The notes below the pieces were generated by a model. It made no database searches and was not told the origin of the DNA. It saw nothing but the letters and a program-made list of their open reading frames with translations. DNA of 42,350 bases. It comes from Alphaproteobacteria bacterium. GTDB lineage: Bacteria; Pseudomonadota; Alphaproteobacteria; Rs-D84; SZUA-605. The DNA is taken from the NCBI GenBank assembly GCA_003250835.1, contig QKJL01000018.1:1-42350 (forward strand), read 5' to 3'. Positions 1 to 9,037 of this stretch are shown here, one piece after another. The translations under genes and the position numbers were made by a program. The first letter of the stretch is position 1, and each line of letters begins with the position of its first letter.

Positions 1-22
1 TTTTTTTACTATTAATATATTC

Positions 23-49
23 AAAAAGATAGCCCCAGACAGGGGCTAT
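23..49 (-). terminator. intrinsic terminator of small protein 1
   Basis: ATAGCCCC-loop-GGGGCTAT followed by a T-tract on the minus strand. Confidence 0.85.
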
Positions 50-52
50 TAC

Positions 53-391
53 TTAATATGCATATTGATATGATGAAGGTCTCCCTTCTTGTAACATTTG
101 ATTAATTAAAATCAATACTCTCACCCACTTCGTTTTTTTACCATACAAAGGTGAGACGTTTGTAATAAAACGATCTATTTCACGACCGTTTTTAAATATT
201 ATTTTTAGATGCCCTGCTTGTGAATATCTAATATTCAAAGCATGTTTCCTTTCCTTTTTATCCAGACGATTTACTTGACCGCCCAGAAAAGAGAAAAAAT
301 ACTCTCCATTTGCCATTATCCCCAATATGCTTCCATCAGGGTATTCATGTTGTTCAATGAATGTGACTTCTTTTAATTTTAGATTACTCAT
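53..391 (-). CDS. small orphan protein (DGSI family, copy 1)
   Basis: 112-aa ORF; TTGACA-N16-TATATA-like promoter upstream; own terminator; shares YPDGSILGI and LYGKKTKWVRV with the next ORFs. Confidence 0.7.
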   Translation of the reverse strand: MSNLKLKEVTFIEQHEYPDGSILGIMANGEYFFSFLGGQVNRLDKKERKHALNIRYSQAGHLKIIFKNGREIDRFITNVSPLYGKKTKWVRVLILINQMLQEGRPSSYQYAY

Positions 392-465
392 AAGGCTTAT
401 AATTTAGGTGTAACTTCTAGTTGGTTATTTTTTTATATACCCCTTCTTTATTTTTGTCAAACATC

Positions 466-493
466 AAAAAAAGAAGGTCCCTTTCGGGACCTT
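466..493 (-). terminator. intrinsic terminator of small protein 2
   Basis: AAGGTCCC TTTC GGGACCTT plus T-tract on minus strand. Confidence 0.85.
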
Positions 494-496
494 TCA

Positions 497-811
497 TTAA
501 AAAGCTGCTACAAGTCTTCTTAAACGAACTCTTACTCTCATTCGCTTAATTTTTTTCCCTCTTAAAGGGAATAATTTTTTTTCCGCTAAAATTTGTTCTA
601 CAGAAGTTTCAAGGTTTTTATTTCCTTCCCTCCACTCCAATATATTCCGCACCCCATCATAACGATGCTGATCTGGAATATAATTTAAAGATTTAGCGTT
701 TTTCATATTTGGTGGAAGTATATCCTTTTTTCCACCTTGAAAAAAGAAACTAAATTCGTTTTTTTTGTTAACGGTCATGATACTGCCATCATAAAAATTC
801 GTTTTAGCCAT
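497..811 (-). CDS. small orphan protein (DGSI family, copy 2)
   Basis: 104-aa ORF with FYDGSIMTV and LRGKKIKRMRV; promoter TTGACA/TATAAA upstream; own terminator. Confidence 0.7.
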   Translation of the reverse strand: MAKTNFYDGSIMTVNKKNEFSFFFQGGKKDILPPNMKNAKSLNYIPDQHRYDGVRNILEWREGNKNLETSVEQILAEKKLFPLRGKKIKRMRVRVRLRRLVAAF

Positions 812-824
812 AGTATAATTTTTA

Positions 825-842
825 TTTGATTAATAATAGGTT
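825..842 (-). promoter_or_regulatory. leader motif AACCTATTATTAATCAAA
   Basis: Minus strand, downstream of the -10, 31 nt before the ATG at 811; recurs elsewhere in the window. Confidence 0.6.
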
Positions 843-885
843 TTTCATAATTTTTATATAAGAGAATTCTTTTTTTGTCAACGCA

Positions 886-911
886 TAAAAAAAAGAGCCT
901 GAAGGCTCTTT
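886..911 (-). terminator. intrinsic terminator of small protein 3
   Basis: AAAGAGCC TGAA GGCTCTTT plus T-tract on minus strand. Confidence 0.85.
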
Positions 912-919
912 CTTTTATA

Positions 920-1288
920 TTATGAGGCAAATGCCCACATCTTCTTTAAAAGGTTTTTCTTGAGAGGGATACAATCCACCTCCGGATCATATCTTTTCAA
1001 CTCATTTTTTTTATCCGTTATTTCCACCACTCTCGTTTTAGGATCATACTTCATTAAAGCATATTTAGGTGAACGAATAATTTTTTCAAGATTACCTTTA
1101 TAAATAAAAATTGATGACAAGTTTACACAAATGCCGATTATACTCCCATCTTCTGGAAAATAATCAATCTTTACAAATTTTTCATCCCTGTAAAGCTCTT
1201 CCCCATGCACAGTGAGAATGAAAGTAATTCCATCCTCACTCACGACCTTTGTTTGGTCACGGTACGTTAATTTCTCTTTATAATTCAT
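920..1288 (-). CDS. small orphan protein (DGSI family, copy 3)
   Basis: Start moved to MNYKEKL (ORF track starts at 1354) because the promoter TTGACG/TAAGAT and leader motif lie within the longer ORF; contains FPEDGSIIGI. Confidence 0.65.
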   Translation of the reverse strand: MNYKEKLTYRDQTKVVSEDGITFILTVHGEELYRDEKFVKIDYFPEDGSIIGICVNLSSIFIYKGNLEKIIRSPKYALMKYDPKTRVVEITDKKNELKRYDPEVDCIPLKKNLLKKMWAFAS

Positions 1289-1379
1289 TATTATATAGGT
1301 TTTATAGGTTGCATAATAAAAAATACTTGTATCCATCTTAGCAAATACAAGCATTTTTCGTCAATCACTAATTTAGGAT

Positions 1380-2396
1380 TTATTTCTTCTTATCAAAAAG
1401 AGTTGGTTCCCCCGGACTTAAATTATTTAGGAATGGATTTTCTCCCACCGTTTTTGTTTTTAGATTATTCATTAATTCTTCGTTACTGATTTGTTCAATA
1501 TTTTCAGCTTTTAATGGTAAAATTTTTTCTTCTATATTTGATGTATTTATAAAATCAGTTTCATCAATTCCTTCTTCTTTTATCACCACAGTTTCTTTTA
1601 TTTCTTCGGTATGTTCTATTTTTACTGTTGATTGAGATTGTTTAGCAGCCGCCTGCGCTTTTATTTTATCTGCCAATGTTTCTTCTTTTACTTCTTGTTC
1701 ATGTGCTTCATTAAATGCTTTCATCAAGATATCGTATACACGTCCCAATGATCCTTCTTCCATAAATTGAATAATGAATTGATCACGGTCATAACTTTGT
1801 AATGCTTTTAGGAAACGATCAAAACGTATTGTAAACAAACTCATTTCTTGAGATAACGTTTGATTCTTTTTAAAGTTACGGCGGATTTCTTCATAAATTG
1901 ATGGATTTTTTTCAATTGCACGTAAAAAACTGCGGCACAACACCCATAGATCTTGTGTTTCTGGACGCGAGTCGATTGATGGCAATTCTGGTAAAATTGC
2001 TGCTCTGCGGATTATGCGACGGAGCGTTTCATAAAAATCTTGGTAAATAATTGGTAAGTGATTGAAAAACTGAGATGTATATCCCATATGACGCAATTCA
2101 ATTAGATTCTTTGTAATTGCTTCTAGTCCTTCAAGTGCGATTCGATTTTCAGTGAACAATTTTTTGAATTTTTGATCATCTTCAGTTTCTTTTAATTGTG
2201 TAAAGAAAAAATTTAACCCTAAAAGGATAACCAAGATTGGAAAAAAGAATAAAAATGTACGCGTTGCAAATAATCCATTAATTCCATTTCCGACTCCTTG
2301 AATTTCTGCGGTCGAATCAGGTGCACTAGCAATGATTAAGGCCCAAATAGCCCCTGTTATAACTAATATAGATGTACTGATAAGTAATTTACGCAT
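1380..2396 (-). CDS. membrane protein of unknown function, two N-terminal TM helices and long cytoplasmic tail
   Basis: 338-aa ORF with two hydrophobic segments, then charged/coiled region; SD AGAGGAAT upstream. Confidence 0.7.
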   Translation of the reverse strand: MRKLLISTSILVITGAIWALIIASAPDSTAEIQGVGNGINGLFATRTFLFFFPILVILLGLNFFFTQLKETEDDQKFKKLFTENRIALEGLEAITKNLIELRHMGYTSQFFNHLPIIYQDFYETLRRIIRRAAILPELPSIDSRPETQDLWVLCRSFLRAIEKNPSIYEEIRRNFKKNQTLSQEMSLFTIRFDRFLKALQSYDRDQFIIQFMEEGSLGRVYDILMKAFNEAHEQEVKEETLADKIKAQAAAKQSQSTVKIEHTEEIKETVVIKEEGIDETDFINTSNIEEKILPLKAENIEQISNEELMNNLKTKTVGENPFLNNLSPGEPTLFDKKK

Positions 2397-2520
2397 GTTA
2401 TTGATTCCTCTTGATTTTTTTATTTTATTTCTCTTTTTATGCCTTTATTTTACCTCAAAATGGTACAGAATCATAGCCTTTCTTTATTTTTTTTTGAGTC
2501 AAGTGGAAAATTTGCAAAAA

Positions 2521-2604
2521 CCACTATATTTTCGGTTGCATTGCATTCTTATAATACTATATATTGTATCTACAAGGGAAAGGAAAAACACTAAATCGTT
2601 GTGT
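2521..2604 (+). promoter_or_regulatory. candidate NrdR-type operator (three dyads) in nrdD promoter region
   Basis: CCACTATATTTTCGGT (2521-2536), ATACTATATATTGTAT (2554-2569), ACACTAAATCGTTGTGT (2588-2604); TATAAT at 2550-2555. Confidence 0.55.
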
Positions 2605-2613
2605 TTCTCTCAC

Positions 2614-2643
2614 ATTGAATTAAGAAATTCTTTTTAATTCAAT
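2614..2643 (+). promoter_or_regulatory. leader hairpin just upstream of nrdD SD
   Basis: ATTGAATTAA-N10-TTAATTCAAT, 10-bp perfect stem. Confidence 0.5.
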
Positions 2644-2683
2644 AATATATGAAAAAATATCTAAAGGGAAGGGAGATAGGGAA

Positions 2684-4747
2684 ATGCCAAAATCAGAGGC
2701 ACCTACACAATTTAAGACTACTTTAAAAAGCGTTATTACACGCAAAGGCGAAAAAGTTGATTTTACCGCAGATCGTATTTTCGAAGCGATTTGTGCTGCT
2801 GCTCTGGAAACAGGTGAATTTAAAGCCGATCAAGCAGCTGTTATTACTAAAAAAGTCGTTCGCATCTTAGAAAAAAAATATAAATCCCCTGATTCTTGCC
2901 CATCTATTGAAGAAATCCAAGATACTGTTGAATTAACCCTTGCAAATAATGATCATTTTGAAACTGCAAGGGCTTATATTATGTACCGTCAAAAACGTGA
3001 CTTAGCTCGTGAAGATGATCGCGTAATGATTGACGTTCAAGAATCTATGGAAGATTACTTGAAACAACTTGATTGGCGTGTAAATGAAAATGCTAATCAA
3101 GGTTATTCTCTTGGTGGAATGATCCTTAATAATGCTGGTAAAATTACAGCTAATTATTGGTTATCACACGTTTATCCAAAAGAAATTGGTGAAGCGCACC
3201 GTAATGGTGATTATCACATCCATGACCTTTCAATGCTTGCAGGTTACTGTGCTGGATGGTCATTGCGTACTTTATTAGAAGAAGGTTTCAATGGCGTACC
3301 TGGATTTATCGAATCAGGGGCTCCTAAACATTTATCAGCTGCTGTTGGTCAAATGGTTAACTTTATGGGAACTCTTCAAAACGAATTTGCTGGGGCACAA
3401 GCGTTTAGTTCTGTTGATACTTATCTTGCTCCATATATTAAATTAGATAACTTGCCATATGAACGTGTTAAACAATGCATGCAAGAATTAATCTTTAATT
3501 TAAATGTTCCATCACGTTGGGGAACTCAAACACCATTTACAAACTTCACTTTTGATTGGGTTTGTCCTGAAGATTTACGTTCTGTGAAACCTTTGATTGG
3601 TGGTAAACCAGTAGATTTCACTTATGCAGATCTACAAGAAGAAATGGATATGATTAACCGTTCTTATATCGAAGTGATGACAGAAGGTGATATCAAAGGT
3701 CGTCCATTTACATTCCCTATTCCAACATACAACATCACAAATGATTTTCCTTGGGAATCACCTGCGATGGAACCATTGTTTGAAATGACTGCAAAATATG
3801 GATTACCTTATTTCCAAAATTTTGTGAACTCAGATTTAAAACCAACTGATGTGCGTTCAATGTGCTGTCGTTTACGTTTAGATGTTAAAGAGCTTTTAAA
3901 GCGTGGTAATGGGCTTTTTGGTTCTGCTGAACAAACTGGTTCAATTGGTGTGGTTACAATTAACTGTGCACGTTTAGGATACCTTTTCAAAGGTAATAAG
4001 GAAGCTTTGCTTGCTCGTCTTGATCAATTATTGAACATGGCAAAGAAAAGTTTGGAAATTAAACGTAAAACAATCAAACGTTTATTAGATGGTGGACTTT
4101 ATCCATTTACAAAACGTTATCTTGGTACATTTAATAACCATTTCTCTACTATCGGTGTTAACGCGATGAATGAAATGATCCGTAATTTCACACGCGATCA
4201 AGAAGATATCACAACAGAAGCAGGTCAACGATTGGCAAATGAAGTATTAGATCATATTCGCGATCGCATGGTTCAATTCCAAGAAGAAACAGGTAACTTA
4301 TATAACCTAGAAGCAACACCTGCTGAAGGTGCGATGTACCGTTTTGCTCGTGAAGATAAAAAACGTTTTGATGATATTATACAAGCTGGTACACCTGAAG
4401 CACCGTTTTATACAAACTCATCTCAAATACCAGTAGGTTATACAGATGATCCGTTTAAAGCATTAGATTTACAAGAAACACTTCAAAGCAAATATACAGG
4501 TGGAACAGTGCTTCACATGTATATGGGAGAACGTTTATCTTCTGCTGATGCTGCGAAGAAATTTATCAAAAAGGTATTTGAAAATTATACATTGCCTTAT
4601 TTGACAATCACACCGACATTTTCAATTTGTCCAAAACATGGTTACTTACCAGGCGAACATGAATTCTGTCCAAAATGTGATGCAGAAATTGAACAAGAAA
4701 AAACAAGTTGCCCAGCTTGTGAGATATCAGAAACTGGCACAGAATAA
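2684..4747 (+). CDS. nrdD: anaerobic ribonucleoside-triphosphate reductase, main subunit lacking the C-terminal glycyl-radical segment
   Basis: NrdD-type sequence (N-terminal ATP-cone-like region, C-terminal CPKHG..CPKC..CPAC zinc site); strong SD. Confidence 0.95.
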   Translation: MPKSEAPTQFKTTLKSVITRKGEKVDFTADRIFEAICAAALETGEFKADQAAVITKKVVRILEKKYKSPDSCPSIEEIQDTVELTLANNDHFETARAYIMYRQKRDLAREDDRVMIDVQESMEDYLKQLDWRVNENANQGYSLGGMILNNAGKITANYWLSHVYPKEIGEAHRNGDYHIHDLSMLAGYCAGWSLRTLLEEGFNGVPGFIESGAPKHLSAAVGQMVNFMGTLQNEFAGAQAFSSVDTYLAPYIKLDNLPYERVKQCMQELIFNLNVPSRWGTQTPFTNFTFDWVCPEDLRSVKPLIGGKPVDFTYADLQEEMDMINRSYIEVMTEGDIKGRPFTFPIPTYNITNDFPWESPAMEPLFEMTAKYGLPYFQNFVNSDLKPTDVRSMCCRLRLDVKELLKRGNGLFGSAEQTGSIGVVTINCARLGYLFKGNKEALLARLDQLLNMAKKSLEIKRKTIKRLLDGGLYPFTKRYLGTFNNHFSTIGVNAMNEMIRNFTRDQEDITTEAGQRLANEVLDHIRDRMVQFQEETGNLYNLEATPAEGAMYRFAREDKKRFDDIIQAGTPEAPFYTNSSQIPVGYTDDPFKALDLQETLQSKYTGGTVLHMYMGERLSSADAAKKFIKKVFENYTLPYLTITPTFSICPKHGYLPGEHEFCPKCDAEIEQEKTSCPACEISETGTE

Positions 4748-4839
4748 GAAATTATTCATTTTCAAGTTAAAAGACTTAAAACTTGGAAATGGACATTATT
4801 ACTAAAATTGACTAAACTAAAGGAAAAAGGGAGGAGCTT

Positions 4840-5031
4840 ATGTCAAAACCTGTAAATACACAAAGAACACGTTGTGAAACTTGGACTCGCGCGATGGGAT
4901 ACATCCGTCCGACGGCTAATTTCAATGTTGGAAAAAAATCTGAATATAATGACCGTGTTTACTTTACAGAACAAAAAGCTTTTGCTCAACCTTCACATTG
5001 TGAATTTATGAAAGATAATATTGCAGCTTAG
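4840..5031 (+). CDS. separate glycyl-radical domain of class III RNR
   Basis: 63 aa, TRCETWTRAMGYIRPTANFNVGKKSEY (RxxGY glycyl-radical motif); SD GGGAGGAG; between nrdD and nrdG. Confidence 0.85.
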   Translation: MSKPVNTQRTRCETWTRAMGYIRPTANFNVGKKSEYNDRVYFTEQKAFAQPSHCEFMKDNIAA

Positions 5032-5050
5032 TTCCATATGGAATTAAGCT
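5025..5050 (+). terminator. terminator/attenuator-like hairpin overlapping the radical-domain stop codon
   Basis: AGCTTAGTTCC ATAT GGAATTAAGCT followed by CTTTTATCC. Confidence 0.5.
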
Positions 5051-5081
5051 CTTTTATCCTTTTTAAACGATTGGAGTAAAA

Positions 5082-5768
5082 TTGATGATTAATGTTGGAG
5101 GGATTGTTCCCTTAACGACTATTGATTTTCCAGGGCGGCTTTCAGCCGTCATTTTTTGCCAGGGATGTCCTCTGCGCTGTGTGTATTGTTCAAATACAGA
5201 ATTATTGGAATGTCGTGAAACTGATTATGATTGGAATAAGATTGTTGCGTTTTTAGAAAAACGTTCAAAGGTATTAGATGGCGTTGTGTTTAGTGGTGGA
5301 GAAGCACTTATGCAACCTGATATTATTCCAGCAATGAAACAAGTTAAAGACATGGGATATGAAGTTGCTGTACACACCAATGGTTTTTACATTGACCGTT
5401 TAAAACAGGCTTTACCATTACTTGATTGGATTGGACTTGATATTAAAACCCTTCCTTCACTTTATCGTCCAATGACAGGTATTCCGAAAAGTGGTGATTA
5501 TGCCATTGAAAGTTTGGATCTTATCTTACAATCAAACGTTCCTTTTGAAGTTCGTACCACTTGCGACCCTCGTTTTTTAACCAAAGAAATTATTCTTGAA
5601 CTTGCACAACTTTTATCTAAAAAAGGTGTGAAACACTATGCTTTACAGGAATATAAACCTTACAATGAAGACAAAACTACTGATGATGAGCGTCAACAAT
5701 TCTTCGTAGATGAAGAGTTTAAGAAAAAAGTTACCTCATTGTTTGACACGGTTGATTTTCGTCGCTAG
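5082..5768 (+). CDS. nrdG: anaerobic RNR-activating protein, radical SAM
   Basis: CQGCPLRCVYC radical SAM motif; FSGGEALMQ; context. Confidence 0.93.
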   Translation: MMINVGGIVPLTTIDFPGRLSAVIFCQGCPLRCVYCSNTELLECRETDYDWNKIVAFLEKRSKVLDGVVFSGGEALMQPDIIPAMKQVKDMGYEVAVHTNGFYIDRLKQALPLLDWIGLDIKTLPSLYRPMTGIPKSGDYAIESLDLILQSNVPFEVRTTCDPRFLTKEIILELAQLLSKKGVKHYALQEYKPYNEDKTTDDERQQFFVDEEFKKKVTSLFDTVDFRR

Positions 5769-5798
5769 TATACCCATATCAAATAAAAAGGAAAAAAA

Positions 5799-6725
5799 AT
5801 GCGTAGAAAAGTAGTTATTATTGGTGCTGGATGTGCGGGATATACCGCAGCGATTTATGCTGCACGTGCTGGGTTAGAACCAGTTGTTATCACAGGTGAA
5901 AATGTGGGTGGACAATTGACACTTACTCATGAAATTGAAAATTACCCTGGTTTTATTCATCCATTATCTGGAATTGAATTAACTGATAATATGTATGAAC
6001 AAGCTAAACGTTTAGGTGCTGAATTTATTATTGATAATGTGGAAAAAATTTCATCACATTCTCATCCATTTGTTATTCATACATCACAAGATCGCCACAT
6101 TGAAACAGATTCAATTATTCTTGCAACAGGAGCAAGCGCACGTTGGTTACACGTACCTGGTGAAGAACAGTTTCGTGGAAAAGGTGTATCAGCCTGTGCC
6201 ACATGTGATGGATTCTTTTATCGTGGGAAAACAGTCATAGTTATTGGCGGCGGGAACACAGCAGTGTATGAATCTATTTACTTATCAGATATTGCTGAGA
6301 AAGTTTATCATGTACACCGTGGTGATTTTTTCCGATGTGAAAAGGTATTAGAAGAACAATTATTACAAAAAGAAAATGTTGAAATCATCTGGAATTCTGA
6401 AGTAACAGAAATTATGGGTGATCAAGGTGTTGAACGCGCACGTGTTGTTAATCGTCAAACAAATGAAGATCAAATTCTTGAAATTGATGGGATCTTTGTG
6501 GCGATTGGACAAGAACCAAGTACAAAGTTTTTGAAAGGTTCTGTTGACCTTGATGACCGTGGCTTTATTTTAACAAAACCAGATTCAACACAAACAACAA
6601 TTGAAGGTATTTTTGCAGCGGGTGATGCGATGAATCCTACATTCCAACAAGCAATTATTGCAGCGGGAACAGGATGTCAGGCAGCATTAGAAGTTGAAAA
6701 ATATTTAATTAAAAGACAGAAATAG
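5799..6725 (+). CDS. trxB: thioredoxin-disulfide reductase
   Basis: GAGCAGYTAAIYAARAGL FAD motif, CATCDGFF redox motif, GGGNTAVYE. Confidence 0.95.
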   Translation: MRRKVVIIGAGCAGYTAAIYAARAGLEPVVITGENVGGQLTLTHEIENYPGFIHPLSGIELTDNMYEQAKRLGAEFIIDNVEKISSHSHPFVIHTSQDRHIETDSIILATGASARWLHVPGEEQFRGKGVSACATCDGFFYRGKTVIVIGGGNTAVYESIYLSDIAEKVYHVHRGDFFRCEKVLEEQLLQKENVEIIWNSEVTEIMGDQGVERARVVNRQTNEDQILEIDGIFVAIGQEPSTKFLKGSVDLDDRGFILTKPDSTQTTIEGIFAAGDAMNPTFQQAIIAAGTGCQAALEVEKYLIKRQK

Positions 6726-6770
6726 ACCGTTTTTATACCGTCTTTATCATACAAATAATAGAGGTACAAT

Positions 6771-8201
6771 TTGACGAACGAAATTGCTGATAAATTAAAA
6801 AATATTCCTGAACGTAATGTTCCAATCTTGGAAACAGAAGCATTTCCGAAAGGCTTATCTGAGGATATTATTCTTAAAATCTCTGCTTTGAAAAATGAAC
6901 CAGAATGGATGCTGGATATTCGTTTAAAAGCTTATCGCGCCTGGCTAACTATGACAGAGCCTCATTGGGCTGAATTTGATTATCCACCGATTGATTATCA
7001 AGCGTATTCATATTACGCGACCCCAAAAGATCAAAAGAATGCACCTAAAAATTTAGATGAAGTTGATCCAAAGATTAAAGAAGTTTATGACCGTTTAGGT
7101 ATTCCACTGGAAGAACAAAAACAATTAGCTGGGATTGCCGTTGATGCCGTGATTGATAGCCAATCTGTTGCGACAACTTATCGTAAAGATCTTGCTGATC
7201 TTGGTATTATCTTCTGTTCATTCTCAGAAGCTGTTCAAGAGTATCCTGAGCTTGTAAAGGAATACTTTATGTCTGTTGTTCCGATGAAAGATAATTACTT
7301 TGCTGCACTCAATACAGCGGTATTTTCAGATGGAACATTTGTATACATTCCCAAAGGTGTTAAATGCCCTATTGAACTTTCAACTTACTTCCGTTTAAAT
7401 ACACAAGCTGTTGGACAGTTTGAACGCACGCTTATTATTGCCGAAGAAGGTTCTGAAGTTTCTTACTTAGAAGGTTGTTCTGCGCCGCAATATGATGATA
7501 ATCAATTGCATGCTGCTGTTGTTGAAGTAATCTGTAAAGAAAAATCTAAAGTATTCTATTCCACTGTTCAGAACTGGTACGCTGGGGATGAAAATGGTAA
7601 AGGTGGAATTTATAATTTCGTGACCAAACGTGCAACAACAGAAGCAGATGCATTTATGCGTTGGACTCAGTTAGAAGTTGGTGCGCGTTATACTTGGAAA
7701 TATCCAAGCTGTATTTTAAAGGGAGATCGATCACGTGGTGAATTTTTCAGTATTGCACTGACAAATAAATCTCAAGAAGCTGATACGGGGACAAAAATTA
7801 TTCACCTTGGTAAAAATACGACATCAAATATCGTATCGAAAGGTGTGTCACTTGGTAAATCAACTCAGACTTATCGTGGGTTAGTTCACATTTCTCCGAA
7901 TGCTGATGGTGCCAAAAATGCAACTAAATGTGACAGTTTAATTATTGGGGATAAAGCCTCTGGCCACACTCTTCCTATTAACAAAAATATGAATCCAACT
8001 GCGATCATAGAACATGAAGCGACTACATCTAAGATTAGTGATGAAAAGCTATTCTATTTGCGCGCACGTGGATTAGATGAAGATACTGCAACCGGTTTGA
8101 TTGTGAATGGTTTTTGTAAAGACGTTCTCTCATACCTGCCTATGGAATTTGCGATGGAAGCAAAACAATTAATTGCCCTTCACTTAGAAGGTAAACTTTA
8201 G
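6771..8201 (+). CDS. sufB: Fe-S cluster assembly protein SufB
   Basis: SufB family ([36 protein letters not shown]); TTG start. Confidence 0.95.
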   Translation: MTNEIADKLKNIPERNVPILETEAFPKGLSEDIILKISALKNEPEWMLDIRLKAYRAWLTMTEPHWAEFDYPPIDYQAYSYYATPKDQKNAPKNLDEVDPKIKEVYDRLGIPLEEQKQLAGIAVDAVIDSQSVATTYRKDLADLGIIFCSFSEAVQEYPELVKEYFMSVVPMKDNYFAALNTAVFSDGTFVYIPKGVKCPIELSTYFRLNTQAVGQFERTLIIAEEGSEVSYLEGCSAPQYDDNQLHAAVVEVICKEKSKVFYSTVQNWYAGDENGKGGIYNFVTKRATTEADAFMRWTQLEVGARYTWKYPSCILKGDRSRGEFFSIALTNKSQEADTGTKIIHLGKNTTSNIVSKGVSLGKSTQTYRGLVHISPNADGAKNATKCDSLIIGDKASGHTLPINKNMNPTAIIEHEATTSKISDEKLFYLRARGLDEDTATGLIVNGFCKDVLSYLPMEFAMEAKQLIALHLEGKL

Positions 8202-8209
8202 GAGTTATT

Positions 8210-8947
8210 ATGTTAAACGTTGAAAATTTATATGTACAAATTGAAGACAATAAAATCGTAAAAGGTATTTCTTTGGCGATTGAATCAGGGGATGTGCATT
8301 TATTGCTTGGCCCGAATGGATCTGGTAAATCCACTTTTTGTAAAGCACTTGCTGGTGCACCTGAAACCGAAATTATAGGTGGAACAGTTACTTTTAATGG
8401 TGAGGATTTAGCTGATATGCCCGTTGAAAAACGTGCGCAAAAAGGACTTATTCTTTCGTTCCAAAATCCACCTGAAATTGCAGGACTTTCTGTTGCTAAT
8501 TTCTTAAAATATGCGATTAATGAAAATCGTCGTGCGAATGGAGAAACTCCATTAACTGCTCCTGAATTCTTCCAAGAAGTATATGGCGCTTGTGAATATC
8601 TTGGGATTGATCGTGCGTTATTAACCCGTGGATTAAATGAAAACTTTTCTGGTGGAGAAAAGAAAAAATGTGAAATGCTTCAACTTTTACTTTTGAAACC
8701 AAAAGTTGCTTTATTGGATGAACCTGATAGTGGTGTGGATATTGATGCTCAAAAAATTATTTTGAAAACAATTAATACATTGCGTGAACAATTTGGTACA
8801 AAGTTTTTAATCATTACTCATACAATGGATTTTGCTTTGGCTCTTCCAACGACACATGTTCATATTTTCAAAGATGGGAATATTGCCGAATCAGGTGGTC
8901 ATGAATTACTTGAACGATTACAACGTGAAGGATATTCAGAATTCTAA
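8210..8947 (+). CDS. sufC: Fe-S cluster assembly ATPase SufC
   Basis: Walker A GPNGSGKST, signature FSGGEKKKCEMLQ. Confidence 0.95.
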   Translation: MLNVENLYVQIEDNKIVKGISLAIESGDVHLLLGPNGSGKSTFCKALAGAPETEIIGGTVTFNGEDLADMPVEKRAQKGLILSFQNPPEIAGLSVANFLKYAINENRRANGETPLTAPEFFQEVYGACEYLGIDRALLTRGLNENFSGGEKKKCEMLQLLLLKPKVALLDEPDSGVDIDAQKIILKTINTLREQFGTKFLIITHTMDFALALPTTHVHIFKDGNIAESGGHELLERLQREGYSEF

Positions 8948-8956
8948 ATATTTTTA

Positions 8957-8989
8957 AAAGCAATGATCTATTCATTGCTTTTTTCTTTT
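8957..8989 (+). terminator. terminator after sufC
   Basis: AAAGCAATG-loop-CATTGCTTT plus T-tract. Confidence 0.85.
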
Positions 8990-9037
8990 TCAATTGTTAG
9001 AATTGTTTTTATTACAAAGAGATAGAGGAGTTTTATT

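Noticed and set aside
2332-2637. 101-aa plus-strand ORF in the nrdD upstream region
   Set aside because: Overlaps the opposite-strand gene start and the promoter/operator region; composition looks noncoding
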